Below are positions 35,301-45,320 of a stretch of DNA of 64,000 nucleotides, in pieces. Source of the stretch: Jaltomata sinuosa (taxonomy: Eukaryota; Streptophyta; Magnoliopsida; Solanales; Solanaceae); assembly GCA_003996215.1 (NCBI GenBank), contig QJPP01007525.1, forward strand, positions 248,001 to 312,000. The letters are read 5' to 3'. The notes below the pieces were generated by a model, which made no database searches, had not been told where the DNA came from, and was given only the letters and a program-made list of their open reading frames with translations. A program made the translations under genes and the position numbers. Position 1 is the first letter of the stretch, and every line of letters starts with the position of its first letter.

Positions 35301-37149
35301 AAGTTCAGTGGCGAAGACGTCTGGCTTTTCTCCAAATAGGTTTTAATTGTGACCTTTTGGCCGTCGAGTGTGACTCCTAAAGGATGAAGTATGGCATAGA
35401 CTTACTTATTGGGTTAATGAAAGAAAACAGATGGTTCAACTAGTTCTAAATTCAGACCTTTTGGCCGTTAAGTTATCTGGAAAAAGCTATAATATTGGAA
35501 CAAAGTTTCTTATAGGGTGAATAAAGAGAAGATGGAAAGTCAACTAGGTTTAAATTGTGACCTCTTGGCCGTAATTTACCTCCCAAACATTAAACTACAG
35601 TATGGCATTTTCATTCCTACACAAGTTGTTCACAGTAGCCTTAATAAAGAATAAAAAAGGATAGAGAAGTGATATATGTCATTAGAATTTTAGACACCAG
35701 GTTATAGACACAGGAACAAGCAGAAGTTCTGTCTTGAAGTAATCTCCTCTCGATCGGCAATTTCTTGAAGTGTTTAGGCACTTAATTCTTTCTATATCTG
35801 GACGGCTTCTCAATGAGTTGATTAGGTATCGGCATGACGCTTAACGGGATATTATGCCGAAACGGGGCCTTTATATACCCACCTGTCAAACAAAGTAAAA
35901 AAAAGAATTAGATACTCTTCATGTATAGTAAGAGTATATTGTATGAACTCTCGAATATCTTCTAAGCAAATTGAGAGAATCTTCAAGCTGTTAGATCTTA
36001 GTTATTACTCCTCCAAACTAAAATGACAGAATTATCTTGTACCGTTTTTCTATTTGGGAATGGAAAGCATGAAATTTGAGATAAATTACCATAGAAAAGG
36101 AAGATCACTTGGTGAGGAGTTGAGGACCTAAAAAGCATAAGATAATACCAGGTATCCACCCTAAGAGAGTCAGCAAAACACAGATCCAGAATTCCACCTG
36201 TTTCCCAGCACAGAAAGGAAAAATTTCAGAGACCGGGTGAAATCTGCACCTTCTTTATACAATTTTCCAATATTTTTTAGAATAAAAAGTAAAAATTTTA
36301 CTTACATATGCATCCTAAACTCACAAACCCGTAGCCCTGGCCACCCTTGAACCCCAAAAAGGGGGAAAAAGAGAGAAAAAGGAGGTCTCTGGTATCTCTC
36401 TAAGCCTCTACAAGGCTGGTGGTATAAAAGGGGATGAAGCATGCCCACCCAACCCGAATTTGGGAGTGGTAAATCTATCAGATGCCATGTTTTTACAGGC
36501 AATATTCAAGTTTTCATCTGCAGTAGTTTCAAGTTAACTAGAAGGAAGCCTTTTATTTAGTCGCTTGGTGCATTTAAATTAATCGGACTAGTGAATTTGA
36601 TTACTGAAAGTCCTAAGCAAAAAATAAAAATTACTGTGATAAGTTATCAAGAAGAGAGAGAAAAGAGAAGGGAGTAGTACCTTGCAACCCAGCTTGCGGA
36701 AAACACCAAGGGGAGGCAAGATGATTGCCAAAAGAATGTCTACGCATGTCATTTTGCTGTCTTCCATTTTCCCCTCTTCTTCTCTTCTGTTTCTTAACAA
36801 CTTCTGATTAAATGCTAATTAAATACCAGATTTAGGAGTGTCAGTGGATTTTGAAAATGAGGAGGAAGTGGTGGTCCTATATATAAGGATGAGAACAGTG
36901 ACATTTGATTTTTGCTATATGGATAGGGTTCATCATTTTTCTGTGGATAGTCTTGACATGACCTCTCTGAAATCCCCCCCCCCCCCCCCCTTTTTAAGGC
37001 AGTTAATGCTTTGATAATTACTTGTCTTTGCAGTATGGGGTGCTTGCAACCATGCATTTCATCTTCATTGTATCTTGAAGTGGGTGAATTCCCAATCTGC
37101 TCAAGCTCATTGTCCCATGTGTCGTCGTGAATGGCAGTTTAAAGAATGA
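32316..37149 (+). CDS. APC11: Anaphase-promoting complex subunit 11 (RING-H2), 84 residues
   Basis: Three exons encode an 84-residue protein, the usual plant APC11 length. Exon 1 (32316 to about 32335) gives MKVKILR. Exon 2 (about 32956-33075) gives WHAVSSWTWDAQDETCGICR and then MAFDGCCPDCKLPGDDCPL. Exon 3 (37034-37149) gives IWGACNHAFHLHCILKWVNS through HCPMCRREWQFKE and TGA. All RING-H2 zinc ligands are present (CGIC, CNHAFHLHC, CPMC) as well as the extra APC11 Cys pairs. APC11 is the catalytic RING of the APC/C ubiquitin ligase that drives mitotic exit, acting with the cullin APC2. Intron 2 is a normal GT-AG intron of 3,958 bp that contains an RCI2 gene on the other strand. Intron 1 cannot be removed as a GT-AG intron in frame: see findings. 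A leader intron (about 32199-32303) is likely. Confidence 0.95.
36105..36767 (-). CDS. RCI2/PMP3 family membrane protein, copy A, nested in APC11 intron 2, 59 residues
   Basis: Two exons, 36767-36681 and 36197-36105, with a GT-AG intron. Exon 1 encodes MEDSKMTCVDILLAIILPPL then GVFRKLGCK; exon 2 starts VEFWICVLLTLLGWIPGII. These form the two hydrophobic helices of the UPF0057/PMP3 family. Family members are tiny plasma-membrane proteins induced by cold, salt and ABA, affecting membrane potential and Na+ uptake (yeast PMP3, Arabidopsis RCI2A/B). The C-terminus is unusual: after GII it reads LCFLGPQLLTK instead of YAIWVLTK, because of a +1 and a +8 bp insertion relative to copies B and C. The whole gene lies inside intron 2 of APC11 on the opposite strand. 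No ACGTG element is visible between its ATG and APC11 exon 3, 267 bp upstream. It may be functional or a drifting copy. Confidence 0.9.
36878..36885 (-). promoter_or_regulatory. TATA box of RCI2 copy A
   Basis: TATATATA lies 111 bp upstream of the ATG and is preceded by the segment TTTTGAAAATGAGGAGGAAG (plus strand), shared with copies B and C as part of their leader. Confidence 0.65.
36974..36990. repeat. Poly-C tract, 17 bases, near the APC11 exon 3 acceptor
   Basis: Seventeen C then five T sit 43 bp upstream of the exon 3 boundary at 37034, within the intron. It may act as an unusual polypyrimidine tract and is likely length-variable. Confidence 0.9.
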
Positions 37150-38734
37150 ACAAAGCTTATGTGCATCTTTTCCTCATGAATGGCAGTAGAAGGAATGAAT
37201 TTTCAAAAATTTTAGTCCACAACTAGGATTCTCTCTTTGATGCCTCTTGAGAGAAAGGGTAAAAAGTGCTTGTTTTCTATTTTATTTTGGTATTATGGTG
37301 CGTGTGTGATGCTACGATGTTCTAGCGAGATTAGCTGTGCTAATATGTGCTCATCTCCATATACAATTATTAATTTAAGCCTTTATGGCCTAGAATAGAT
37401 GGTGTATTTTGGATTTTGTATCAGCCTTGGAAGCAGGTGCAGATATTCTCTGAGCCATCCATCCAAAGTCTTCAATACATCAATTGCCAGCCATTGATTG
37501 AGAAGAAAAGGACATAACGGACTCTTGCTTCCGCTCCAAAGTAGGCAGTGCCTGTCATTATAAGTTAGGCTGCTTTATGACAGTTGCCTCTACCCCATTT
37601 CTGCCCACATGAAATTGGAAAACAAGCATTAATTGACTCTTACCTTATTAGTGCACTAGGACTGTCTTTTTGCCATGTCCATGAGCTATAAGGCACATGC
37701 AGCATGGACCGTGACATAAGCTGGCATAGGGACAATGTTTCGTTTGTGAATTGTGATATATCTCGAACTCAGTTGTAATATCTTGTGAATTGAAAATATC
37801 TTGAGGTGTTTGGACATTTGATTTCCAAATTCTGGCGTTTCCTCTTCCATGTTATTTTACCCTTTTTCGAAATATTTCAAATCGATTGTCTCAAAATGTA
37901 TTTATATCATTTTGATTTGAAATTGAATTTTGTCCATTATAGTAAAGGAAATCACTTGTGTAAGAGTCTTCTTTGCCTTTTTCTTTCTTTATTCTTCTTT
38001 TGGGGATCATCCAATGTTACGCATATGAAAAGAAAAAAAAAGCGAATAATTATTGGTTGATGGCATAGTAAAATGATTTAGACATGGTCAGGGATTGATT
38101 TTTATCCTAAAGAAAAAGCACCATTCGTTGTCACTTGCTGCTTTGATGATGATTGATTTGTTACTGCACTGTCCCCATTTGTGTTTTCTTTGTAAAAGAG
38201 AATTATGACCCCATTACAAAATTTAGTAGTAATAATCATCATAAGGTTTGTGGATAAAATCGGACACGTCTATTGAAATATCCTACCTACCGAATAGAAT
38301 AAAATTATAGACTGATGCCAGCTAGCTGTAACACAAACAACATAAACCATATTATAATTATTAGTATATCTATCCAATAAGATACAGAATGGAAGTTACA
38401 TTACAATCCCAAATGACTTACAATAGTAACACGATAAATATCTTCACCAAACAATCTATCCACAAGAGAAAATAACCAAAAACAAATAAATATAGAGGGG
38501 GTAAACTCGGAAGAAATACATGGAAGAATAAATAAAACAGCATCTAGATACTCCATTAGCGCAAAAGAAGATACTTATTAGTAATGTCCTTCACACAGAT
38601 ACCTGTCAAACATGGAAAAATGGGAATTAGATACTCTTTCTATATACTACTACTACTACTATATTGTATGAAAAATATCTTCTAATTAATCAAATTGAGA
38701 GAAGAATTACCTTAGGGAATTAAGGATATGATGA
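37150..38734. other. APC11 3' UTR and spacer; partly duplicated
   Basis: After the APC11 stop the 3' UTR must end here. From about 38050 (CACCATTCGTTGTCACTTGCTG onward, including GACACGTCTATTGAAATATCC) the sequence aligns with 41560-41790 downstream of RCI2 copy C. The 84-codon frame at 37806-38060 has no recognised domain. Confidence 0.55.
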
Positions 38735-39141
38735 TCACTTGGTGAGGACCCAAATAGCATAGATAATACCAGGTAACCAACCAAAGAGAGTCAGCAAAAC
38801 ACAGATCCAGAACTCCATCTGTGAAAATATACACACATGTACATCTTAAATTACATGACTTATAACAAGCAATAAGTAAATGTTTTACTTCCATTTGCAT
38901 CCTAAACCTAGAAAATCTTAGCCCTGGCCACCTTAAGCCCAAAAAGGGAAAACAAATTGTCTGGAAGCGGAAGGTCTATGAATTTGAATTAATCGGACTA
39001 GTGAATATCAAAAGCAAAAAATAAAAGAACAAGTTTAACAGGAGGAGACAGAACCTGGCACTTATACTTGAGGAAAACACCAAGGGGAGGCAAGATGATG
39101 GCCAGAAGAATGTCTATGCATGTCATGGTGCTGTCTCCCAT
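38735..39141 (-). CDS. RCI2/PMP3 family membrane protein, copy B, 56 residues
   Basis: Exons 39141-39055 and 38818-38735 with a GT-AG intron. The protein reads MGDSTMTCIDILLAIILPPL, GVFLKYKCQ, then MEFWICVLLTLFGWLPGIIY and AIWVLTK. Both helices and the canonical C-terminus are intact, and the length is typical of RCI2 proteins (52-58). The upstream region carries ACGTGGCACGTG at 39367-39378. Its 3' flank and gene body are collinear with copy C, so B and C are tandem duplicates. Membrane insertion in the plasma membrane and stress induction are family knowledge, not shown here. Confidence 0.95.
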
Positions 39142-39220
39142 TTTTCTTTTCTTCTTCTTCTGATCAAACAACTGATTTAGGAGTGTTAAAACTACTTTAA
39201 AAACAGGAGGAAGGAGTTCC

Positions 39221-39228
39221 TATAAATA
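39221..39228 (-). promoter_or_regulatory. TATA box of RCI2 copy B
   Basis: The minus strand reads GTGTATTTATAGGAACTCC about 80 bp upstream of the ATG at 39141, the position equivalent to the TATA boxes of copies A and C. Confidence 0.6.
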
Positions 39229-39359
39229 CACGTTTGGGGTTTCTCTATTTGAGGGCTACTTTCGTCCTTATTCGCTCCTTTGCTTCATCAATTGCTTTGC
39301 CTTTAAAAACTCTTTTTGGGATTAGTACGTATAGAATTTGAACAGCTCATCCTCATTTA

Positions 39360-39400
39360 GCGTGACACGTGGCACGTGAGCTGCAATGGTGGGGCCCTTA
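39360..39400 (-). promoter_or_regulatory. ABRE/G-box cluster upstream of RCI2 copy B
   Basis: GACACGTGGCACGTGAGC contains two overlapping ACGTG cores (ABRE, bound by bZIP factors of the ABF type). It is followed by GTGGGGCCC, also present upstream of copy C near 43289. It lies about 225-260 bp before the ATG. Regulation by ABA, cold or salt is inferred from the motif and family. Confidence 0.6.
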
Positions 39401-39694
39401 CACATGGAAAGTTGGTGTTCACACTAGTGTGGCTTTCCGTATACCAATTTCATCGATTCAACGGGTTTTATTATATTTATAAGATTATGGGTTCATATTT
39501 ATTATAATTTTCATGGATTTTAGTATATAATTTTATGCTCTGTATTGAAAGTAATGAATCTGGTATCACTACTCTGCATCATAGTTTTATACATTATTAA
39601 AGATGGATATTATACTAGTAATAATTGTCAAACTTTTGTTAGAAAATATGGTTGACTAACTTAGCCTTACTTATTACTTCATTGTGTATTCAAG

Positions 39695-39781
39695 ATGGCA
39701 CGCTGTTGCTTGATGGACATGGGATGGGTTTTAATGGTTGTTGTCCTGATTGCAAGCTCCCTGGGGATGATTATCCACTAA
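39695..39781 (+). pseudogene. Broken duplicate of APC11 exon 2
   Basis: ATGGCACGCTGTTGCTTGATGG and the following bases align with APC11 exon 2, and the preserved TAAGTAAGCC donor side continues into homologous intron sequence. The copy has lost 32 bp that encode the first zinc-ligand pair (CGIC), has TGG changed to TGA early on, and has Cys changed to Tyr in the GDDCP segment. Neither exon 1 nor exon 3 is found nearby. It is a non-functional remnant carried by the tandem duplication. Confidence 0.92.
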
Positions 39782-39825
39782 GTAAGCCTATTTATCTATG
39801 ATGATACTTTTGCCAGGCATTTAAA

Positions 39826-40165
39826 GGCTTAATACATAAATGTGTCCTAACCGTTGTACCTTGTCTTGGGGCGTCTTTGGCTTTAGAATAGAAAGCTCGC
39901 CAGAAAAAGCCAGGTGCCATAGATAAGCTTTATTTGGCCTTACTTGGCTTCAGTTGACATCTATGCTCTCCAATTTTGGCTGTACACAAGTAGACACTTA
40001 AATTTGTATAAAGTAGACACACGTGTCCTACGTGGCAATTCGCGTGAAACACTAGTCTACTTGTTCAACCTTATGATAGTTTAACTGTCTACTTATGCAC
40101 ACCCAAAGTTTGAGACATAAATGTCAGATGAGGGCAAGTTAAAGGGCAGGTTTATGTATTATGCC
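39826..40165. mobile_element. MULE-type MITE, 340 bp, with perfect 9 bp target duplication
   Basis: Ends GGCTTAATACATAAATG and (inverted) GGCATAATACATAAACC are flanked by GCATTTAAA at 39817-39825 and 40166-40174. A 9 bp duplication is typical of Mutator-like elements. The interior has AAGTAGACACACGTGTCCTA, shared with 60812-61055. The uninterrupted APC11 intron reads GCGTTTAAG at the equivalent place (33110-33118), so it inserted after the duplication. Confidence 0.9.
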
Positions 40166-40174
40166 GCATTTAAA

Positions 40175-42338
40175 CTACTAAATTGCAATTCCCCATTCAC
40201 ATTACTTATCTGCATATCCATTCACATGGTACACCAGCATAATTTTCTTGATGTATTCTGGTCTGAAGCCTCAAGATGCTGTTCTGTGTATTGTTAGTTT
40301 CTCCTTCATCCTTGAAGTTGACAAAATTCAAATGTTTTTGTCTCATTGGGCCTCTTAAGTCATACACCATACAGGGCATTAATAGGAGCTCTGGCGGTCA
40401 AGTCTAGGCTCTTATCTATGTTTTTGGCATGTCTTACATGAGTTAACATATAGTCTTTCAAGACAGCTTCTTCTCCCTTTAATTTGAATACTTATTCTTT
40501 TAACTTGAAGTGAACCTTTAAAAGGATATGTTATTACATGTTACTTAAAATTATGGTGAAATAAGTTCTTCAGCATAAGCTGTATAGTCAAATTTATTTG
40601 CCGTAGATAACAATTTTGAAATATCATGCTCCATGGGTTACAGAGAGACTCAGCGCGTGCAATACGTCTTGCTATGACTAGCATGAACTGCTAACATCAA
40701 ATTTGGATACACATTGTTAGTTAAGTACCATTTTGATTTATCCTTTATTTTGAGATGTTTCTGATCCTGCTTCTTATTTCGATGAAACTTAATGTCAATT
40801 TATACTCTTGATGATGGAAGTTTTAACAGTCTCTTTATATCACCATCAGAAAACTGCAACTTGTATGCACAATTAGGCACATTGGAAATTGCATTTGGTT
40901 TAGGCTTCAAGTGTCAGTTACGACTTGAATAAGCTTGGATTTTTCAGGAAATCACAACTTTTCATAGTTTCTCGCAAACATTTTGTTCACCATCAAGATT
41001 TTCAATGTCCTTTTAAAGTTAAAACGATTATTAGAAATTGTATTCCTCCTTGTAATAACTTGTTCCTAAAATTAGTATGGGCTCAGCGCAAGCATAACAC
41101 GCACAAAGCAAAAAATAGTTTAATTTTTTTTAAAAAAAACATACTCCCTCTGTTTCAAAAAGAATGACCTATTTTGACTTGACACATACCAAAATGTCCT
41201 TTAATCTGATGGTCCTAAATATGCCATGTGAAAAGTTAAAATTAAAATATTGCCAAAAAAGGAAAGAAGTAATTTTTTTTTTAAACAGAGGGAGTAATAA
41301 AGAATAGATATTTTGGTCTTCCCTTCAATTGACTCCCAGAAGAGAAGTGTGGAAAGTGAGTGGCACTTGTGGACACTAGCCAGTTGGACACTAGCCAGTC
41401 AGCAATCACAATTTGGTCACGAAATTGCGTTAATTTTCTGTTTAAAGAAGAAGAAAGCACAGCTAAATTGGAGACTTTTGCCGACAAACGCTGGTAAAAC
41501 TTGCCAACTTGGATGCCTAATTTGGATTTAGCCCCATACTCAGGGCTCTATTATTATTATTTTATCTTAAAGAAAAGCATCACCATTGTCCCTTACTACT
41601 TTGATGATGATGATGATTGTGACTGCAAGCAAGTTGTCCCCAGTCACCATATTTCTCTTTTCTTTATTTACAATATAATATATATATATAAAAAAAGAGA
41701 AAATTATCACCATATTAAAAGATTAATTTGATAATCATCATAAGATTTTTATAGATAAAATCAGACACGTCTCTTGAAATATCCTACCCACCAAACCACC
41801 AGTAGTTAGACTTCACAAGCAACATGGTATAAGTCACATGTTGAAAAGATAAACCATAGTAAAATAGTACTTGCAATTATTGGTATATTCAATTAATATA
41901 ACAGAATGGAAGTCAAATTACAACCCAAATGACTTACAACCAATGTAATGAAGACATTGAAACACGATAAATATCTTCATCAACACTCTATCCAAATTTC
42001 TCTATTGGAATACACAAGAGAGAAATAACCAAAAAGAAAAAGAAAAAGAAAAAGAAAAAGGAGGGGATAAACTTAGAAGAAATACATCCAAGAATAAATA
42101 AAACAGAAGCTATAGATACTCCATTAGGGGAAATAAAGAGACTTAGTAATGGGCTTCACATATCCACCTGTCCAAAAAAAAAAAGTAAAAAAGGAATTAG
42201 ATTCTTGTCCTAGAATATCTTCCCAGCAAATTGAGAGAATCTTCAAGCTGTTAGATCTTAGATGAATATTCCTCCAAAATAAAAGAGGTGTTGGGAGGTT
42301 GGAAAGAGGTGAAAATTTACCATAGGAAAATATGATGA
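40175..42338. other. Duplicated APC11-intron sequence and 3' flank of RCI2 copy C
   Basis: From about 40175 to 40970 the sequence aligns with the APC11 intron (34600-34960), e.g. ATATCACCATCAG followed by GCACAATTA and CTTCAAGTG in both. From 41540 to 42120 it aligns with the 3' flank of copy B. A short AAAAG repeat is at 42035-42060. No gene is seen other than those listed. Confidence 0.65.
41144..41294. mobile_element. Stowaway MITE, 151 bp
   Basis: Perfect 12 bp inverted ends CTCCCTCTGTTT/AAACAGAGGGAG flanked by TA on both sides, with the family interior TATTTTGACTTGACACATA. It is the best-preserved of the Stowaway-like elements in the window. Confidence 0.92.
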
Positions 42339-42897
42339 TCACTTGGTGAGGACCCAAACAGCATAGACAATACCAGGTAGCCATCCAAAGAGAGTCAGCA
42401 AACAACAGATCCAGAACTCCACCTGTTTTCCCAACACATATATACATATACAAGTACTCAATAATGCTTACAACGAAGAACAAAATTTCCTAATATCTTA
42501 GAACAAAACTACCCACCCCTTGGCCCTTAGCCCTGCCCCATCCTTGAACCCCAAAAAATTAAGAGGTAGTCTCTGGTTTCACAAGGAATTTTCAAAGCTT
42601 TTATCTGTGGTAGTAGTAGTAATTGTAGTAAATTAAGAGGCAAATTCCAATTGCGGCAAAAACTGCTATGCGATTCTCTTCTTAGTGGACACAATTATTC
42701 TGTACTAGTTAACAGTAGCAAATATTTACTGAATTATGGAGGGACGCACAAATTGATCCAACACCAAACGTAACGTTACTAAAATAAAACAAGGGAAAAG
42801 GGAGCAGGGGTACCTTGCAGCCAAACTTGAGGAAAACACCAAGAGGAGGCAAGATGATTGCCAAAAGAATGTCTACGCATCTCATTGTGTCTCCCAT
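42339..42897 (-). CDS. RCI2/PMP3 family membrane protein, copy C, 55 residues
   Basis: Exons 42897-42814 and 42422-42339 with a GT-AG intron. The protein reads MGDTMRCVDILLAIILPPLG, VFLKFGCK, then VEFWICCLLTLFGWLPGIVY and AVWVLTK: two transmembrane helices and the standard C-terminal tail. It differs from copy B by one residue less in exon 1 and several conservative changes. A TATA box is at 42996-43003 and ACGTG motifs are upstream. It is the most distal member of the three-gene array and, like B, appears intact. Confidence 0.95.
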
Positions 42898-42995
42898 TTT
42901 TCTCAGAAACTTGTTCTGATGATGATCAAATGCTTAATTAAAACACAGATTTAGGAATGTTACTGGATTTTGAAAACAGGAGGAAGTGGTTGCCC

Positions 42996-43003
42996 TATAT
43001 ATA
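42996..43003 (-). promoter_or_regulatory. TATA box of RCI2 copy C
   Basis: TATATATA about 100 bp upstream of the ATG at 42897, embedded in sequence shared with copy A (AACAGGAGGAAGTGGT then CCTATATATA). Confidence 0.65.
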
Positions 43004-43259
43004 GGCTGAGGACATCAGTGACAACTAGACCTAAGGTTTTCTTCTCTATCGAGGGTTAATTTCGTATTTTCACATCGGAGGGAGTTCGGTTCCTTAACCG
43101 CGTTTACTTCATCAATTGCACTTACCCTCTTTGCCTTCTTTCTTCAATTTTTAAACTTTTTTGTATAATATGCTCCTGTGGAAAAATTACATAACGCCTT
43201 CTTATTTTCTTTTCTGGGGATTAGGACGAATTGGATTTGTACAGCTCATATCATCTAGT

Positions 43260-43320
43260 GGGCCACGTGTCAGGATGAACTGTCACAGTGGGGCCCACCA
43301 CTTCCTTCTACACGTGAAAA
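43260..43320 (-). promoter_or_regulatory. ABRE/G-box region upstream of RCI2 copy C
   Basis: GGCCACGTGTCAGGATGAAC and TACACGTGAAAA give two ACGTG cores, with CAGTGGGGCCCACC between them. The GTGGGGCCC string and the adjacent G-box are also found upstream of copy B, which suggests conserved regulation. Confidence 0.6.
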
Positions 43321-45133
43321 ATTTGACATTATATTCACACTGGTACTTTCTCTTTCTTACGATCGTCTAGGGACCGCATGGCTCGAAAAAAATGAACCTG
43401 ATCTTATCTATAAGCCCTTCTCTTTTACGGGTTAATTTTTTGCGTCCTTTCAGTTGTCGTGATTGACGATAAAAAAAGAAATAAATAAATATATTTTTGA
43501 GAAAATAAATAATAATACAACTATCAAGACGTATTTTGAGACAAAGGGAGCAATGACCGTGACCTAAATTGAGATAAGAAAGTGAATAAGTGTTGGTTGT
43601 AGAGCTATGATTTAAAATTTAGAGAGAACTACAAAACACGACTTTCATCCACGGGTGAACAAAGTCAATTTTTCTTTTTTGGTTAAAAATGCCATCCGTT
43701 AAAAAAAACTTATAATAAGCAACTGACGATCAAAATTTAATGATGAAAATTGATGATCAAAATAAAATTGGGAATTATTTTTTGTCTAAATTGAATAAAG
43801 TAAGAGGCCGTTGAACAGTTTTATCATTTCTCCAACATAAACAATTGGGCCATTTCCATTTTCCACTTTGAGATTCTGGGTTCAAATTTAAATTCAAAAC
43901 TTATGGTGCTACACTCGTTTGAAAATTGAAAGGGACCTTTGGTCTAAGCTTTGGTGAACTAACATATACAAAATTAAAGAAATCTTATCTCTTTCACTGT
44001 TTTTGTTTGTCTAAATCAAAAAAGTATAGCCTTTTTTCATATTTGAAACGCAGAAAATTTTTCCCATCATGTTTTAAGCTGACAATATTTTTCCAAATAT
44101 TCCAAAATTCATGTTCACCTGGAAAATATTTTTTTGACCAATTTGTCTTTCTGATTAACATTTCTGTTACATCAATCATTTCTTTTAATTTGCTTCCTAA
44201 ATTAAAGTAAGAAAGAAAATCATGTACTTAGAAGCATTTGACAATATCTAGAAACATTTTAGAAACTAAATCCCTACCCACCCATTTTGAACCCTCCTTC
44301 ATTTATGTAAAAAAGAACGAGGTGGTTTTTAGAGACTTTTTTTTATTTAAATAAAAGATTAATACTCAACCACTCTTCATGTAAGAAATGAATTCATAGC
44401 TCGTTTTAGTTATTGAGTTCGCAACTATTATAAATTTAATAAATTTCTTGAAACAAATATAGAATCTAAATAAAAATTATTGAATCCGTCCGATCTTGTA
44501 CCTAATACTGCAATAGCTCCTACATCCCGTATGAAATGACACGAATTTATTCTGTTAGTTACATACTTTTTTGAAAATAAAAGGTTTCTCCACATGGTGA
44601 ACTAGCTGTAAGAACCAAAATTGTCGAAAGCTTGAAACAAAAGGCTGATGCCTGATGGAAAAACAACTCATTCAGATCAGTATAGATAAAAAAGCTGATG
44701 GAAAGAAGAAAAGACAGGAGATTTTAAATTGTTTGTTTTATCATTTATATTTTTCTTTTGTAATTAAGTTCTCTATCGAAGATCAAGTTTCAAATTAAAA
44801 TCTTGTCCATAAGATTATATTAAATAAAATATGAAACATTATAAGTGTCCAATTGTCTAGGTCTAAATAAGTTTGTACGTAATTTTATCATCCCTTTCAA
44901 TTCAAATAAATAAAGTGAATACCTAACTCTGATTTCATTTTGTCGTTTCCACCATAAGTAAGATATTTCTTGAAATATAATCGTGTACATGTACATCATG
45001 TGTTTCATTTTCTTTTTCATACCATGTGATAATATTTTGCTCTTTGTCTTGTTTCGTTTTGGCACATTATCGAATGACAGCGAGCTATATGATATTCAAA
45101 TTTTCTTGTCAGTAAACGTAAATTAATATTGTA

Positions 45134-45170
45134 CAGAAAAAGAAAAAGAAAAAGAAAAAGAAAAAGAAAA
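45134..45170. repeat. (GAAAAA)n microsatellite
   Basis: About six AAAAAG units, next to the G-box cluster. Confidence 0.85.
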
Positions 45171-45189
45171 TGGTGTTGATATTAGTTGG

Positions 45190-45320
45190 GGGCACGTGGC
45201 TGGTTAATTAGTTAATCCCTGTTGATTTATTTATGAGTAGGTCACCCCACGTGTGGGAGAATCACATTCCACGTGTGCCAGATAATGAACCCATGTTTGC
45301 TTTCTCTTGTGCCAGATAAT
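45190..45320. promoter_or_regulatory. Cluster of three ACGTG (G-box) motifs
   Basis: GGCACGTGGC, CCCACGTGTGG and TCCACGTGTGCCAGATAAT occur within 95 bp, with TGTGCCAGATAAT repeated at about 45308. No gene start is adjacent; the nearest gene is RCI2 copy C, about 2.3 kb away. A distal enhancer is possible but unproven. Confidence 0.4.

Noticed and set aside
42030..42062. AAAAAG direct repeats resembling an array
   Set aside because: Simple microsatellite with no spacers; CRISPR arrays are not expected in a plant nuclear genome.
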